Source: Rhizobium sp. (GTDB lineage Bacteria; Pseudomonadota; Alphaproteobacteria; Rhizobiales; Rhizobiaceae). Taken from it: 64,000 nt of DNA. The translations under genes and the position numbers were made by a program. The stretch covers positions 93,212 to 157,211 of the forward strand of contig DPXQ01000158.1 of the NCBI GenBank assembly GCA_003527225.1. Reading direction: 5' to 3'. Shown here piece after piece: positions 51,254 through 59,442 of the stretch (positions are counted from its first letter, which is position 1; each line of letters starts with the position of its first letter). Below the pieces are notes generated by a model, which did no database searches, was not told the DNA's origin, and worked only from the letters and a program-made list of their open reading frames with translations.

Positions 51254-51281
51254 TTGCAATCCGGCGCAGCACGTTTTAGAG
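51254..51281 (+). promoter_or_regulatory. Possible promoter of tRNA-Arg
   Basis: TTGCAA and TTAGAG are spaced by 16 bases about 35 bp upstream of the tRNA; the match to the vegetative consensus is moderate. Confidence 0.4.
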
Positions 51282-51316
51282 GATCGCCACGCCGCCGACG
51301 ACAGTCGGACCGGTAC

Positions 51317-51393
51317 GCACCCGTAGCTCAGCTGGATAGAGCACCAGACTACGAATCTGGGGGTCAGGAGTTCGAATCTCTTCGGGTGCGCCA
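51317..51393 (+). tRNA. tRNA-Arg (anticodon ACG)
   Basis: The 77-base sequence folds as a normal cloverleaf: acceptor GCACCCG with CGGGTGC, D-arm GCTC...GAGC, anticodon stem CCAGA/TCTGG with ACG at 51351-51353, T-loop TTCGAAT, discriminator G and encoded CCA. A34 is expected to become inosine to read CGU, CGC and CGA codons. No integrase or attachment repeat is seen next to it. Confidence 0.98.
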
Positions 51394-51505
51394 TTTTTCC
51401 TTCAAATAGATGAAATCTATCTGGCAGCGGTTTTAGCGCCTCGCGGCACGCTGTTGGCCGGGTTTCGACGCGCGTAGTCCGACGCTGTTGTGGCTCGAGT
51501 TCGCC

Positions 51506-52891
51506 TCACTTGGGGTTATGGGTAAGTTGCACCGTGAACTCCCCGGTGAAGCCCTTGGCGCTCTGATCAAAGACGGTATCGACCGCCTTTTCGGTTTTCG
51601 TTTTGACGGTAAGCTCGAATTCGAACCCTTGGTCGACCTGTTGCTCGCGAAAGGCGTTGGCGAAGGCCGCCCAGACGATCGGCGCCTTGTCCGTCGTGTC
51701 CTTCCTCCGATAGGTCTCGCCATCCTGCGCATAAAAGCGGTCGAGAAAGAGCACCGCTGTGCCTTTGCAGGGATCGAAGTCCGTGATCTTGGCCATCACC
51801 GGGAAGTCCGGGGCTTGCATCGTCTGGGTGCCGTTCTTGTAGGCGTAGCTGGCATAGGTTCCCTGTCCCTCGCCGACATACATCAGCTGGAGGAGCTTGT
51901 TCTTGCCCGTAGCCAGCGTGGGGGTGAGCGAGAACTCACTCTTGAGAGTCCACTCGTGGCTCCCGCCCGATGCCTCGAGGGCCAGCAAGAGGTCGAAACG
52001 CATCGCCTCCTCGATCTGCCGCAGGATTTCGCTGGGGTCCGCGTGTCCGCTCAGCTGCCCGGATGAGTTTATTACGCGGGTCAGGGTAAAGATCGCATTG
52101 ACCAGCCGGTAGTCATGCTGCGTCCTGATGTCCTTGAGCATGTCGGGAACCAGCTTGGACAGCCATCCGATGATCTCGCCGAAAAATTCCTCCTCGATCG
52201 CCGAATCTCCGAGCAGCTGGAGGATATTGGCCGCCTTGTGGGCCAGGCCGAGGATAGCCAGGACCTTGTCGCGCTGGCTGCCATAGGTCTTGATCAGTTT
52301 CTGCGCTTTCACCAGCAGCCGATTGGCGAGTTGTGCCTGGTAACTGTCGCTCGGCTCGACGCCGAGCATGGCAAGTTCTCTGCGCACGGTGATCAACTGT
52401 TCGAGAAAGCCCAGTTCCGGATCGCCGCCCTGCTTCACATATGACTGGACCAATTGCTCGGTCAGGAGATCGACGACCGGATCTTCGTTGCATTCGAGCT
52501 CGTAGGACGGCGGCGGAACGATGGAAACGTCGCTCTGCTTCAGAAGCGCCTTGATCTGTTCGATGAGCGCTTTCTGGTGCTTCGTCGAATCCGCGATGCG
52601 CTGCTCCAGGGAGCGGCCGTCGCGAACAGGGCTGTCGGACGTGCCGGCCAGTGGAGGGGGCATGAACGGCCCGAAGATATCCGGCGGAGGCTCCGGGTCC
52701 GACATCGGATAGCCATCCTCCGGCGTCGGCGGAAACATCTCGTCGAGACCTTCCTCCGTGGATGGAAAGGTGCTCGTACCATCTTCTGCTAAGGTCGGCG
52801 CACCACCCACAGCAAGGAGCACCGCCACGGCGCAGAAGCACCTGAGCCATCTTTTCGTCGGGCGTTTTGGATTTTCCAGCAGACGAGTCAT
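51506..52891 (-). CDS. Unrecognised 461-residue secreted protein
   Basis: I do not recognise this family. The protein starts at ATG 52891 with a basic n-region and a hydrophobic signal peptide (about 14-35, cleavage near TLA-ED). A Pro/Asp/Glu-rich segment follows (about 36-85: PPTPEDGYPMSDPEPPPDIF), then a mainly helical region (about 95-300, e.g. KHQKALIEQIKALLKQ) and a beta-rich C-terminal part (about 315-461, with GEGQGTYASYAY and GKGTAVLFLDRFY-like strands). Cys occurs once in SYELECNEDP and once in DPCKGTA, so a single disulfide is possible. It probably works in the periplasm or envelope. It is alone, between a tRNA and a CoA-transferase gene. Confidence 0.65.
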   Translation of the reverse strand: MTRLLENPKRPTKRWLRCFCAVAVLLAVGGAPTLAEDGTSTFPSTEEGLDEMFPPTPEDGYPMSDPEPPPDIFGPFMPPPLAGTSDSPVRDGRSLEQRIADSTKHQKALIEQIKALLKQSDVSIVPPPSYELECNEDPVVDLLTEQLVQSYVKQGGDPELGFLEQLITVRRELAMLGVEPSDSYQAQLANRLLVKAQKLIKTYGSQRDKVLAILGLAHKAANILQLLGDSAIEEEFFGEIIGWLSKLVPDMLKDIRTQHDYRLVNAIFTLTRVINSSGQLSGHADPSEILRQIEEAMRFDLLLALEASGGSHEWTLKSEFSLTPTLATGKNKLLQLMYVGEGQGTYASYAYKNGTQTMQAPDFPVMAKITDFDPCKGTAVLFLDRFYAQDGETYRRKDTTDKAPIVWAAFANAFREQQVDQGFEFELTVKTKTEKAVDTVFDQSAKGFTGEFTVQLTHNPK

Positions 52892-53186
52892 GAGCGCACT
52901 CTCTCGCGGCAGGGGCTCTCGGTCAATCGATCGCTCCAGACAATCGGATTCGAGTGACAGACCCGGCGAATGCCGGATATGGTCTCCCCGGAATTGCTCT
53001 GATGTTCGGAGTGCAGTCTCCACGCGTTTGGTCTGGCTTCCGAGTCATGCGAGAAACGCATATCAGACAAGCACGCAATGCGACGGAAGAATGATTGCAA
53101 TTCCCAAGCCAGGCCAATTAATCGTTCTCGATACCCGCGCACTGGCGGGCCTCCCCCATGAGTTGGCGGTTTGAAGAGGAGAAATC

Positions 53187-54680
53187 ATGCTGCGCGATCG
53201 GATCCGACATAAACCCCTGCTAGACAAGGTCGTCAGCGCCGAGGAGGCTGCGGCCTTCATCAAGGATGGCATGACGGTCGGCATGAGCGGCTTCACCCGC
53301 GCTGGCGAAGCCAAGGCTGTGCCCATGGCGCTGGCCGAGCGTGCACGCAAGGATCCGCTGAAGATCACGCTGATGACAGGCGCCTCCCTTGGCAACGATC
53401 TCGACAGGACGCTGGCCGAGGCGCATGTGCTGGCCCGCCGCATCCCGTTTCAGTCGGATCCCGCGCTACGCAAGGCGATCAATGCGGGCGAGGTGATGTT
53501 CATCGATCAGCATTTGTCGGAAACCGTCGAACAACTGCGCACCCAGCAGATCAAGCCCGTCGACATCGCCGTCATCGAGGCTGTCGCCATCACCGAGACG
53601 GGCGGGATCGTGCCGACGACCTCGGTCGGCAATTCCGCCAGTTTCGCGATCCTGGCCGACAAGGTGATCGTCGAACTCAACCTGTCCCAGCCCATCACGC
53701 TGGAGGGACTGCACGACATCTATATCCCCACGCGCCGCCCGGCCCGCATGCCGATCCCCGTCGTGACGCCGGAAAGCCGCGTCGGCCTTCCCTTTATTCC
53801 GGTCCCACCGGAAAAGATCGTCGCTGTCGTCGTATCCGAGAAGCAGGACAGTTCGGCGACCATTCTTCCGCCCGATGACGAGACCCGAGCAATTGCCGGC
53901 AATCTCGCCGATTTCCTCGTAAACGAGGTGAAGCAGGGCCGTATGGGGTATGAGTTGCAGCCCTTGCAGGCCGGGATCGGCACGATCGCCAATGCCGTTC
54001 TCCACGGTTTCATCGATACGCCATTTCATGACCTGAAGATGTATTCGGAGGTCCTGCAGGATTCGACCTTCGAGCTGTTCGATGCCGGCAAGCTGACCTT
54101 CGCCTCCGGTTCCTCGATCACGCTGTCCGCCGATATGTATCGGAAGGTTCTGCCGCGTCTGTCCGAATACAAGCACAACCTGATCCTGCGTCCGCAGGAG
54201 ATCAGCAACCACCCCGAAGTCATTCGCCGCCTCGGCCTGATCTGTATCAATACGGCGCTCGAATTCGACATCTACGGCAACGTCAATTCCACCCATGTCG
54301 GTGGAACGCACATGATGAACGGCATCGGCGGTTCCGGTGACTTCGCCCGCAACGGCTTCATGTCGATTTTCGTTACCAAGTCGATTGCCAAGAACGGGGC
54401 GATCTCAAGCGTTGTGCCCATGGTGAGTCACGTGGATCACACCGAGCATGACGTCGATATTCTGGTGACGGAAGTGGGGCTCGCCGACCTGCGTGGACTG
54501 GCGCCGCGCGAGCGGGCCGAGGTCATCATCGCCAATTGCGTCCATCCGGACTATCGCGATGCACTGAGGGATTATTCCGAGCGGGCCAGGAAGCGCGGAG
54601 GCCACACGCCGCATGTCATCGAGGAAGCATTGTCCTGGCATGCCGCGCTCAGGGAGCGCGGCACGATGCGTCCCGCCTGA
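53187..54680 (+). CDS. Succinate-type CoA-transferase / acetyl-CoA hydrolase family
   Basis: A 497-residue class I CoA-transferase with the catalytic Glu288 in KMYSEVLQDSTFELFDAGK, the oxyanion GIGTIANAVLHGF block and GGSGDFARNGFMSIFVT, as in propionyl-/acetyl-CoA:succinate CoA-transferases (AarC, Ach1 type). Proteins annotated as acetyl-CoA hydrolase in this group are mostly transferases. A GAGGAG ribosome site precedes the ATG. It is convergent with the ArsR gene; the 295 bp upstream of it show no feature I can name. Confidence 0.9.
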   Translation: MLRDRIRHKPLLDKVVSAEEAAAFIKDGMTVGMSGFTRAGEAKAVPMALAERARKDPLKITLMTGASLGNDLDRTLAEAHVLARRIPFQSDPALRKAINAGEVMFIDQHLSETVEQLRTQQIKPVDIAVIEAVAITETGGIVPTTSVGNSASFAILADKVIVELNLSQPITLEGLHDIYIPTRRPARMPIPVVTPESRVGLPFIPVPPEKIVAVVVSEKQDSSATILPPDDETRAIAGNLADFLVNEVKQGRMGYELQPLQAGIGTIANAVLHGFIDTPFHDLKMYSEVLQDSTFELFDAGKLTFASGSSITLSADMYRKVLPRLSEYKHNLILRPQEISNHPEVIRRLGLICINTALEFDIYGNVNSTHVGGTHMMNGIGGSGDFARNGFMSIFVTKSIAKNGAISSVVPMVSHVDHTEHDVDILVTEVGLADLRGLAPRERAEVIIANCVHPDYRDALRDYSERARKRGGHTPHVIEEALSWHAALRERGTMRPA

Positions 54681-54686
54681 GCAGGA

Positions 54687-54989
54687 TCAGACCGAGCAAT
54701 AGGTGTTGTAGAGCGCGACGATCACGTTGCGCGCCGGTTCACTTTCGATCCGGTACCAGATCGTTTGCCCGTCGCGCCTGCCGCTGATGATGCGGTCGCG
54801 ACGCAACAGCGCCAAATGCTGTGATACGGTGGAATCCCGGATTCCAAGAAACTCCGCGAGCTGGCCAACGGAACGCTCCCCGTCGATCAACTGACAAAGG
54901 ATGAGAAGCCGATGCCGGTTGGCAAGCGCTTTCAAGAGCTCGCTGGCGTCGTCTGCTGCGCCCTGCATAGATTCCGGATCAATCTTCAT
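54687..54989 (-). CDS. ArsR-family repressor with persulfide-sensor (SqrR/BigR) cysteine pair
   Basis: The 100-residue winged-helix protein has the ArsR core KALANRHRLLILCQLIDGE and the recognition helix RDSTVSQHLALLRRDRII. Cys32 (LILC) and Cys98 (NTYC) are 66 residues apart, the spacing of the redox pair in Rhodobacter SqrR (Cys41/Cys107) and in BigR, which sense persulfide and related oxidants. There is no metal-site ELCVCD motif of ArsR/SmtB. It is divergent from trxC over 92 bp, so control of thioredoxin in response to sulfur or redox stress is a reasonable inference; the start at 54989 gives the usual length. Confidence 0.8.
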   Translation of the reverse strand: MKIDPESMQGAADDASELLKALANRHRLLILCQLIDGERSVGQLAEFLGIRDSTVSQHLALLRRDRIISGRRDGQTIWYRIESEPARNVIVALYNTYCSV

Positions 54990-55081
54990 TCTTGCGTATC
55001 TACGGCAATGTGAATATAATGTCAAGAGGCGAGGGTTGCAGCGGCTCCGGATCGGAGCGCGATTTTACGGAGAATTACAAT

Positions 55082-55528
55082 ATGGAAAAGGATCAACAAA
55101 TCGTCTGTCCGCATTGTTCTGCCGTCAATCGGTTGAAGGCGGGGCGCCCGGCGGCTGAGGCGCGCTGTGGTGTCTGCAAGGCGGCGCTTTTCGAAGGCCA
55201 CCCCGTCGAAGCCGATGCGGGCATGTTCGAAAAGCAGACTGCCCGCAGCGGTGTCCCGGTTCTCGTCGACGTCTGGGCCCCGTGGTGCGGTCCGTGCAAG
55301 ATGATGGCTCCGCATTTCGCCGAAGCCGCCAAGAGCCTCGAACCGGGCGTCCGGCTGATGAAGCTCAATTCCGAGGAGCAGCCCGAAGTGGCAGGCCGCC
55401 TTGGCATTCGTGGCATTCCGACCATGCTGCTTTATCGCGACGGGCGCGAGATTGCCCGTGTTTCGGGCGCCATGTCGGCACGACAGATCATCGACTGGAC
55501 GAACGCGCAACTCGCGAAAGTGGCGTGA
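55082..55528 (+). CDS. trxC: Thioredoxin TrxC (thioredoxin 2)
   Basis: The 148-residue protein combines an N-terminal zinc ribbon (Cys9/Cys12 in CPHC and Cys29/Cys32 in CGVC) with a thioredoxin domain, active site WCGPC (Cys69, Cys72). This zinc form is TrxC, the oxidative-stress thioredoxin. A GGAGA ribosome site lies upstream of the ATG at 55082. It shares its upstream region with the divergent ArsR-type gene, which may repress it. An intrinsic terminator follows the stop. Confidence 0.94.
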   Translation: MEKDQQIVCPHCSAVNRLKAGRPAAEARCGVCKAALFEGHPVEADAGMFEKQTARSGVPVLVDVWAPWCGPCKMMAPHFAEAAKSLEPGVRLMKLNSEEQPEVAGRLGIRGIPTMLLYRDGREIARVSGAMSARQIIDWTNAQLAKVA

Positions 55529-55540
55529 TTCTTCGATCCC

Positions 55541-55565
55541 CTAGGGACGATTGGCCCTAGTTTTT
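55541..55565 (+). terminator. Rho-independent terminator after trxC
   Basis: CTAGGG pairs with CCCTAG across an 8-base loop and is followed by TTTTT. It overlaps the last codons of the convergent BCCP-like gene. Confidence 0.75.
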
Positions 55566-55970
55566 ATCCCGTTGCCCGTCGGCGGGGTAAAGGCCAAAAA
55601 GCGCGGCGCCATATCCGGTAAGTGCACCCTCTTCAGCAAGCTGACTGGCAAGAATGCCATCCTCGGCGGCGAGCACCGGCCGCAAGAGCGAGACGGCTTC
55701 GAGAAAGCCGATGATTTCTCCGCGCCTTACCGGTCTCGGCAGCGATTTCTGCGTTTGGTCGCAAGGATGCTTGCTTCGGAAAATGCCGGCATGTGGCGCG
55801 GCAATGGTCGTCTGGCGGCGGGGGGCGGGGGGCGGCTCGTGCGTGGCGAGATCATGCACGTCATGCCTTGTCGCCAGAATATGCCGGTCGCCATCCTGGT
55901 ATTCCAATTCGGCAAGCCCGTGTTTTTCGAGCAGGGCCATGACAGCGCTGAGCCACGTGGTGTCGGTCAT
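55557..55970 (-). CDS. BCCP-like protein lacking the biotin-acceptor lysine
   Basis: The 137 residues read as a biotinyl/lipoyl carrier: [12 protein letters not shown] matches the APxxGTFYRxPSP start of BCCP, and [20 protein letters not shown] with a GYGAALFGL end matches the hammerhead region around EAMKM. The acceptor lysine is missing: EAVSL has Ser94 where EAMKM has Lys. It could be a structural or regulatory subunit or a decaying duplicate, but the frame is intact. Its start (ATG at 55970) overlaps the accC stop by four bases, so it belongs to the pxpA-accB-accC operon. Confidence 0.75.
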   Translation of the reverse strand: MTDTTWLSAVMALLEKHGLAELEYQDGDRHILATRHDVHDLATHEPPPAPRRQTTIAAPHAGIFRSKHPCDQTQKSLPRPVRRGEIIGFLEAVSLLRPVLAAEDGILASQLAEEGALTGYGAALFGLYPADGQRDKN

Positions 55971-57325
55971 TTCGTCCTCCCGAAACCCTGTGCCTGCAAT
56001 CTCTCAAGGTGGTGGATATCGAAGCCGCCGGCGAAAAATCCGGGTTCGCTCAGCAATCTTTCATGAAGGGGTATTGTGGTCGAGATTCCGTCGATCACGG
56101 TCTCGCGGAGTGCGCGCCGCATCCGGGCGATCGCGGTCGCCCGGCTATCGCCATGGGCGATCACCTTCGCGATGAGGGAATCGTAATTCGGGGGCACGCT
56201 GTAACCGGCATAGAGATGGGTATCGACGCGGATGCCCGGGCCGCCGGGCGCGATCAGCTGCGTGATCCTTCCGGGGGAGGGAGCGAAGGTGAAAGGGTCT
56301 TCGGCGTTGATCCGGCATTCGATCGCATGACCCGAAAACCGCACGTCGTCCTGCGCGAAGGAAAGGCTCTCGCCGCGTGCGACGCGCAACTGCTCCCGGA
56401 CGATATCGATTCCAGTGACCTCTTCCGTCACCGGGTGCTCGACCTGAACACGTGTATTCATCTCGATGAAGTAGAATTCTCCATCCTCGTAGAGGAATTC
56501 GAATGTGCCCGCGCCGCGATAGCCGATGGCAAGGCAGGCATCCGCGCAACGCCTGCCGATCCGCTCGATCGCCTCGCCGGCGATGCCGGGCGGGGGCGAT
56601 TCCTCGATAAGTTTCTGGTGGCGCCGTTGCGTCGAGCAGTCGCGCGCCCCAAGATGCACGGCGTTTCCGTGATTGTCTGCCAGCACCTGGATTTCCACGT
56701 GCCGGGGATGCTCCAGAAATTTCTCGAGGTAGAGTTCCGAATTGCCGAAGGCGCGACCAGCCTCCTCGCGCGTCACTGCGACGGCACCGGCAAGCTCTGC
56801 GGCATTGCGAACGATGCGCATGCCCCGGCCGCCACCACCGCCTGCCGCCTTGACGATCAGCGGAAAGCCCGTTTGCACGGCGATCTGCATGATCTGAGCC
56901 GGGTCAGCCGGTAGTGCATGGTCGGGGCCGGGAACGCAGGGCACGCCGGCGGCGATCATCGCGCGCTTTGCCGCGACCTTGTCACCCATCATGCGGATGG
57001 CTGCGGCGGGCGGTCCGATGAAGGTAATGCCGGCGTCTTCGACCATTTGCGCGAAGTCCGCATTTTCCGAAAGAAATCCGTATCCTGGATGAATGGCGCC
57101 GGCCCCCGTCATTTTCGCGGCGAGCAGAAGTTCACGCATGTCGAGATAGCTCCTGGCCGCCGGTGCAGGGCCGATGCAGAGCGCGGTATCGGCCAGTTTG
57201 ACATGGCGCAGATCCGCGTCCGCCTGCGAATGGACGGCGATGGCCTTCAGTCCGAGGTCGCGGCAGGCCCGCAATATCCTCAGCGCGATTTCGCCGCGAT
57301 TGGCAATGAGAACACTGTCGAACAT
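55967..57325 (-). CDS. accC: Biotin carboxylase subunit (AccC-like)
   Basis: The 452-residue ATP-grasp enzyme has [20 protein letters not shown], the glycine-rich ATP loop [13 protein letters not shown], and the catalytic block [20 protein letters not shown] with HxxR residues of biotin carboxylases. It charges a biotinylated carrier with bicarbonate. It is a locus-specific copy: accB lies just upstream (four bases between), the pxp genes flank, and no accA/accD carboxyltransferase is nearby. The main fatty-acid ACC is probably elsewhere. A start six codons earlier is possible. Confidence 0.93.
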   Translation of the reverse strand: MFDSVLIANRGEIALRILRACRDLGLKAIAVHSQADADLRHVKLADTALCIGPAPAARSYLDMRELLLAAKMTGAGAIHPGYGFLSENADFAQMVEDAGITFIGPPAAAIRMMGDKVAAKRAMIAAGVPCVPGPDHALPADPAQIMQIAVQTGFPLIVKAAGGGGGRGMRIVRNAAELAGAVAVTREEAGRAFGNSELYLEKFLEHPRHVEIQVLADNHGNAVHLGARDCSTQRRHQKLIEESPPPGIAGEAIERIGRRCADACLAIGYRGAGTFEFLYEDGEFYFIEMNTRVQVEHPVTEEVTGIDIVREQLRVARGESLSFAQDDVRFSGHAIECRINAEDPFTFAPSPGRITQLIAPGGPGIRVDTHLYAGYSVPPNYDSLIAKVIAHGDSRATAIARMRRALRETVIDGISTTIPLHERLLSEPGFFAGGFDIHHLERLQAQGFGRTK

Positions 57326-57329
57326 GGCG

Positions 57330-57797
57330 TCAGTCCGCCGCATCGATGACGATCAGCGGCGTTCCGGTCGCAACCGGCGTCGCATCCGCGATCAGGATTG
57401 CAATGATCCGACCGGATTGGGGCGCCTCGACCGGATTGAGCATCTTCATCGCCTCGATCAGTGCGAGTGTCTGGCCTTCCTCCACGAGGTCGCCCTCGCT
57501 GACATAGGGCGCTGCATCGGGCGCGGGCGCGCGATAGAAAGTGCCGGGCAGGCCAGCTGGAACGGCGACCTCGAGACTGCCCTCATCCGCGGAAGGAAGC
57601 GCCATGAGCTCGGCGATCTCGGCGGCGGCCATAGCCTCGGGCGTTTCAGGACGCGACGACGTCGCAGATGCGGCGCGTGCCTCTCCGCGTGGCGTTTTGG
57701 AAAGCCTGATCCTTACGCCGTCCTCGGTGACCTCCAACTCGCCGAGGGCCGAGTTCTCCAACATTTCCATCAGCTTGCCGATCAGGATGAGATCCAT
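57330..57797 (-). CDS. accB: Biotin carboxyl carrier protein
   Basis: A 155-residue BCCP with an N-terminal helical segment ([19 protein letters not shown]), an Ala/Pro/Ser linker, and the biotinyl domain (about 75-155) with [20 protein letters not shown] and the acceptor Lys118 in EAMKM. It lies between pxpA and accC and should be the working carrier for the AccC copy, unlike the lysine-less paralogue at the operon end. The start at 57797 is chosen over an ATG five codons earlier. Confidence 0.93.
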   Translation of the reverse strand: MDLILIGKLMEMLENSALGELEVTEDGVRIRLSKTPRGEARAASATSSRPETPEAMAAAEIAELMALPSADEGSLEVAVPAGLPGTFYRAPAPDAAPYVSEGDLVEEGQTLALIEAMKMLNPVEAPQSGRIIAILIADATPVATGTPLIVIDAAD

Positions 57798-57812
57798 CAG
57801 AACGCTCCGCAC

Positions 57813-58589
57813 TCAATGAATGAAATTGCGGACAGCGATGCCGGCGCCTTCGAGCGCATCTCGCACGGTCCGCGCGATCGTGACTGCCGACGGTGTGTCG
57901 CTGTGGACGCAGATGGAATCGATCGGCGTGACGATGGTGCGGCCCGTGATCGTTTCGACCACTCCGTTCTTCACCATGCGCACGATCCGCTCCGATGCGG
58001 CCTTCGCGTCATGGATGACAGCTCCCGGCTCGCTGCGCGAAACAAGAAAGCCCTCGTCGGTATAGGCCCGGTCGGCGAAGATCTCTGAACGGCAGGAAAG
58101 CCCCATCTCGCGCGCCAGCCGCTCCTGGTGCCCGAGCGCGATGGTCAGGCAGATGAGCTTCGGATCGACCGCCTTGATAGCATTGTTGACCGCGCGCGCC
58201 ACGCCCTCGTCCTGTTGGGTCAGGTTGCCGAGCGCGCCATGCGCCTTCACATGGGTGATCGGGTGCCCCGCATAGGCCGACAGCGCCTGCGCCGCGCCGA
58301 TCTGGTAGGCCACCAGCCGTTCTATCTCCGCTGTCGAGAACGGGATATTGCGTCGGCCGAAGCCCCACAGGTCGGGAAAGCCCGGATGCGCGCCGACGGC
58401 AACGCCCCTCTGCCTGGCGAGCGCGAAGGTGGAGGCCATGATCTCCGGGTCGCCCGCATGTAGCCCGCAGGCGATATTGGCCGAACTGACAATCGAGAGC
58501 ATGGTCTCGTCGTCGCCCATCCTGAAGGCCCCGAAGCCCTCGCCCATGTCCGAATTGAGGTCGACCCCGAGCATCCCGTCTTTCACCAT
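57813..58589 (-). CDS. pxpA: 5-oxoprolinase subunit A (LamB/YcsF)
   Basis: The 258 residues begin LGVDLNSDMGEGFGAFRMGD and contain SSANIACGLHAGDP, GAHPGFPDLWGFGRR and HVKAHGALGN, the hallmark blocks of PxpA/LamB. Together with PxpB and PxpC it forms an ATP-dependent 5-oxoprolinase that opens pyroglutamate to glutamate. Here pxpA is on the minus strand with accB and accC, while pxpBC are divergent. The start is ATG 58589; one four codons earlier is possible. Confidence 0.94.
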   Translation of the reverse strand: MVKDGMLGVDLNSDMGEGFGAFRMGDDETMLSIVSSANIACGLHAGDPEIMASTFALARQRGVAVGAHPGFPDLWGFGRRNIPFSTAEIERLVAYQIGAAQALSAYAGHPITHVKAHGALGNLTQQDEGVARAVNNAIKAVDPKLICLTIALGHQERLAREMGLSCRSEIFADRAYTDEGFLVSRSEPGAVIHDAKAASERIVRMVKNGVVETITGRTIVTPIDSICVHSDTPSAVTIARTVRDALEGAGIAVRNFIH

Positions 58590-58773
58590 GATAGCCTCCA
58601 TGTGACCGTCATCCTACGATCAATTCGCCGGTGGGAACAATCGCGATACGTCCATCCGGATCGACGTTTTTGGCATGTTTTTCCGATGGTGCCCGAGAAA
58701 AGTGATAGGCAAGAATGGCGAACTGATATATCAGAGAGCGAAGACTGTAAATCATCAGGCTAATGCGGGAACG

Positions 58774-59442
58774 ATGCGCGAGAACGGCGGGAAACCGAGA
58801 TTGAGCATGCAGGGCGCCGGGGCAATCCTTGTCGATGCCGCCGGCTCCTTGTTCGACGACGCCTGTCAAGGGCGCATCTGGGCGCTGGCAACCGACCTCC
58901 GCAGCATTGCCGGCGTGTCCGAGACTGTTCCCGGCATGAACAATCTGATGGTTGTCTTCGATCCGCTTGTCCTTGACCCAACCGTGTTGGAGAGCGAGAT
59001 CCTTTCCCGCTGGGGCCATATCGTACCCAACCCCGGCCCCGGACGGACCATCGAAGTTCCGGTTGTCTATGGCGGAGAGAGCGGCGAGGACCTTGCTGCC
59101 CTCGCGCATTCCAAGGGAATGGACGTCGAAGAACTGGTGGCGCTTCATTCGGCCCCGCTCTATTCGGTCGCGGCCGTCGGCGCCATGCCGGGCTTCGTTT
59201 ATCTCTCCGGACTCGACCCCCGTCTGGCCACCCCGCGCCGAGCTGTACCCCGGATGAAAGTTCCTGTCGGCTCCGTCATCATCGGCGGCGCGCAGGCGGG
59301 CATCATGCCGCTGACCGCTCCTTCCGGCTGGCACATCATAGGCACGACCGGCATGGCGCTCTTCGATCCCCATCGCGTGCCGCCTGCCGCCTTCCGTCCG
59401 GGAGACAGGATTCGCTTCGTGCCGGAGGATATCCGGCAATGA
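58774..59442 (+). CDS. pxpB: 5-oxoprolinase subunit B (KipI/AHS1 family)
   Basis: A 222-residue KipI-type protein with GAMPGFVYLSGLDPRLATPR (catalytic-site loop), VPVGSVIIGGAQAGIMPLTA and GWHIIGTTG. AHS1 is named from the allophanate hydrolase subunit 1 and is homologous to part of the carboxyltransferase of urea carboxylase. The start at ATG 58774 gives the usual length; an ATG at 58807 is possible. Its stop overlaps pxpC in ATGA. The 184 bp before it separate it from the divergent pxpA and should contain both promoters. Confidence 0.92.
   Translation: MRENGGKPRLSMQGAGAILVDAAGSLFDDACQGRIWALATDLRSIAGVSETVPGMNNLMVVFDPLVLDPTVLESEILSRWGHIVPNPGPGRTIEVPVVYGGESGEDLAALAHSKGMDVEELVALHSAPLYSVAAVGAMPGFVYLSGLDPRLATPRRAVPRMKVPVGSVIIGGAQAGIMPLTAPSGWHIIGTTGMALFDPHRVPPAAFRPGDRIRFVPEDIRQ

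Noticed and set aside
51317..53186. Integrated element at tRNA-Arg
   Set aside because: There is no integrase, no direct repeat of the tRNA 3' end and no phage or plasmid gene downstream; the only odd gene is the secreted protein.
54990..55081. SqrR/BigR operator (ATTC-N8-GAAT)
   Set aside because: ATTC and GAAT occur but are 20 bases apart and only weakly symmetric, so I do not call a site.
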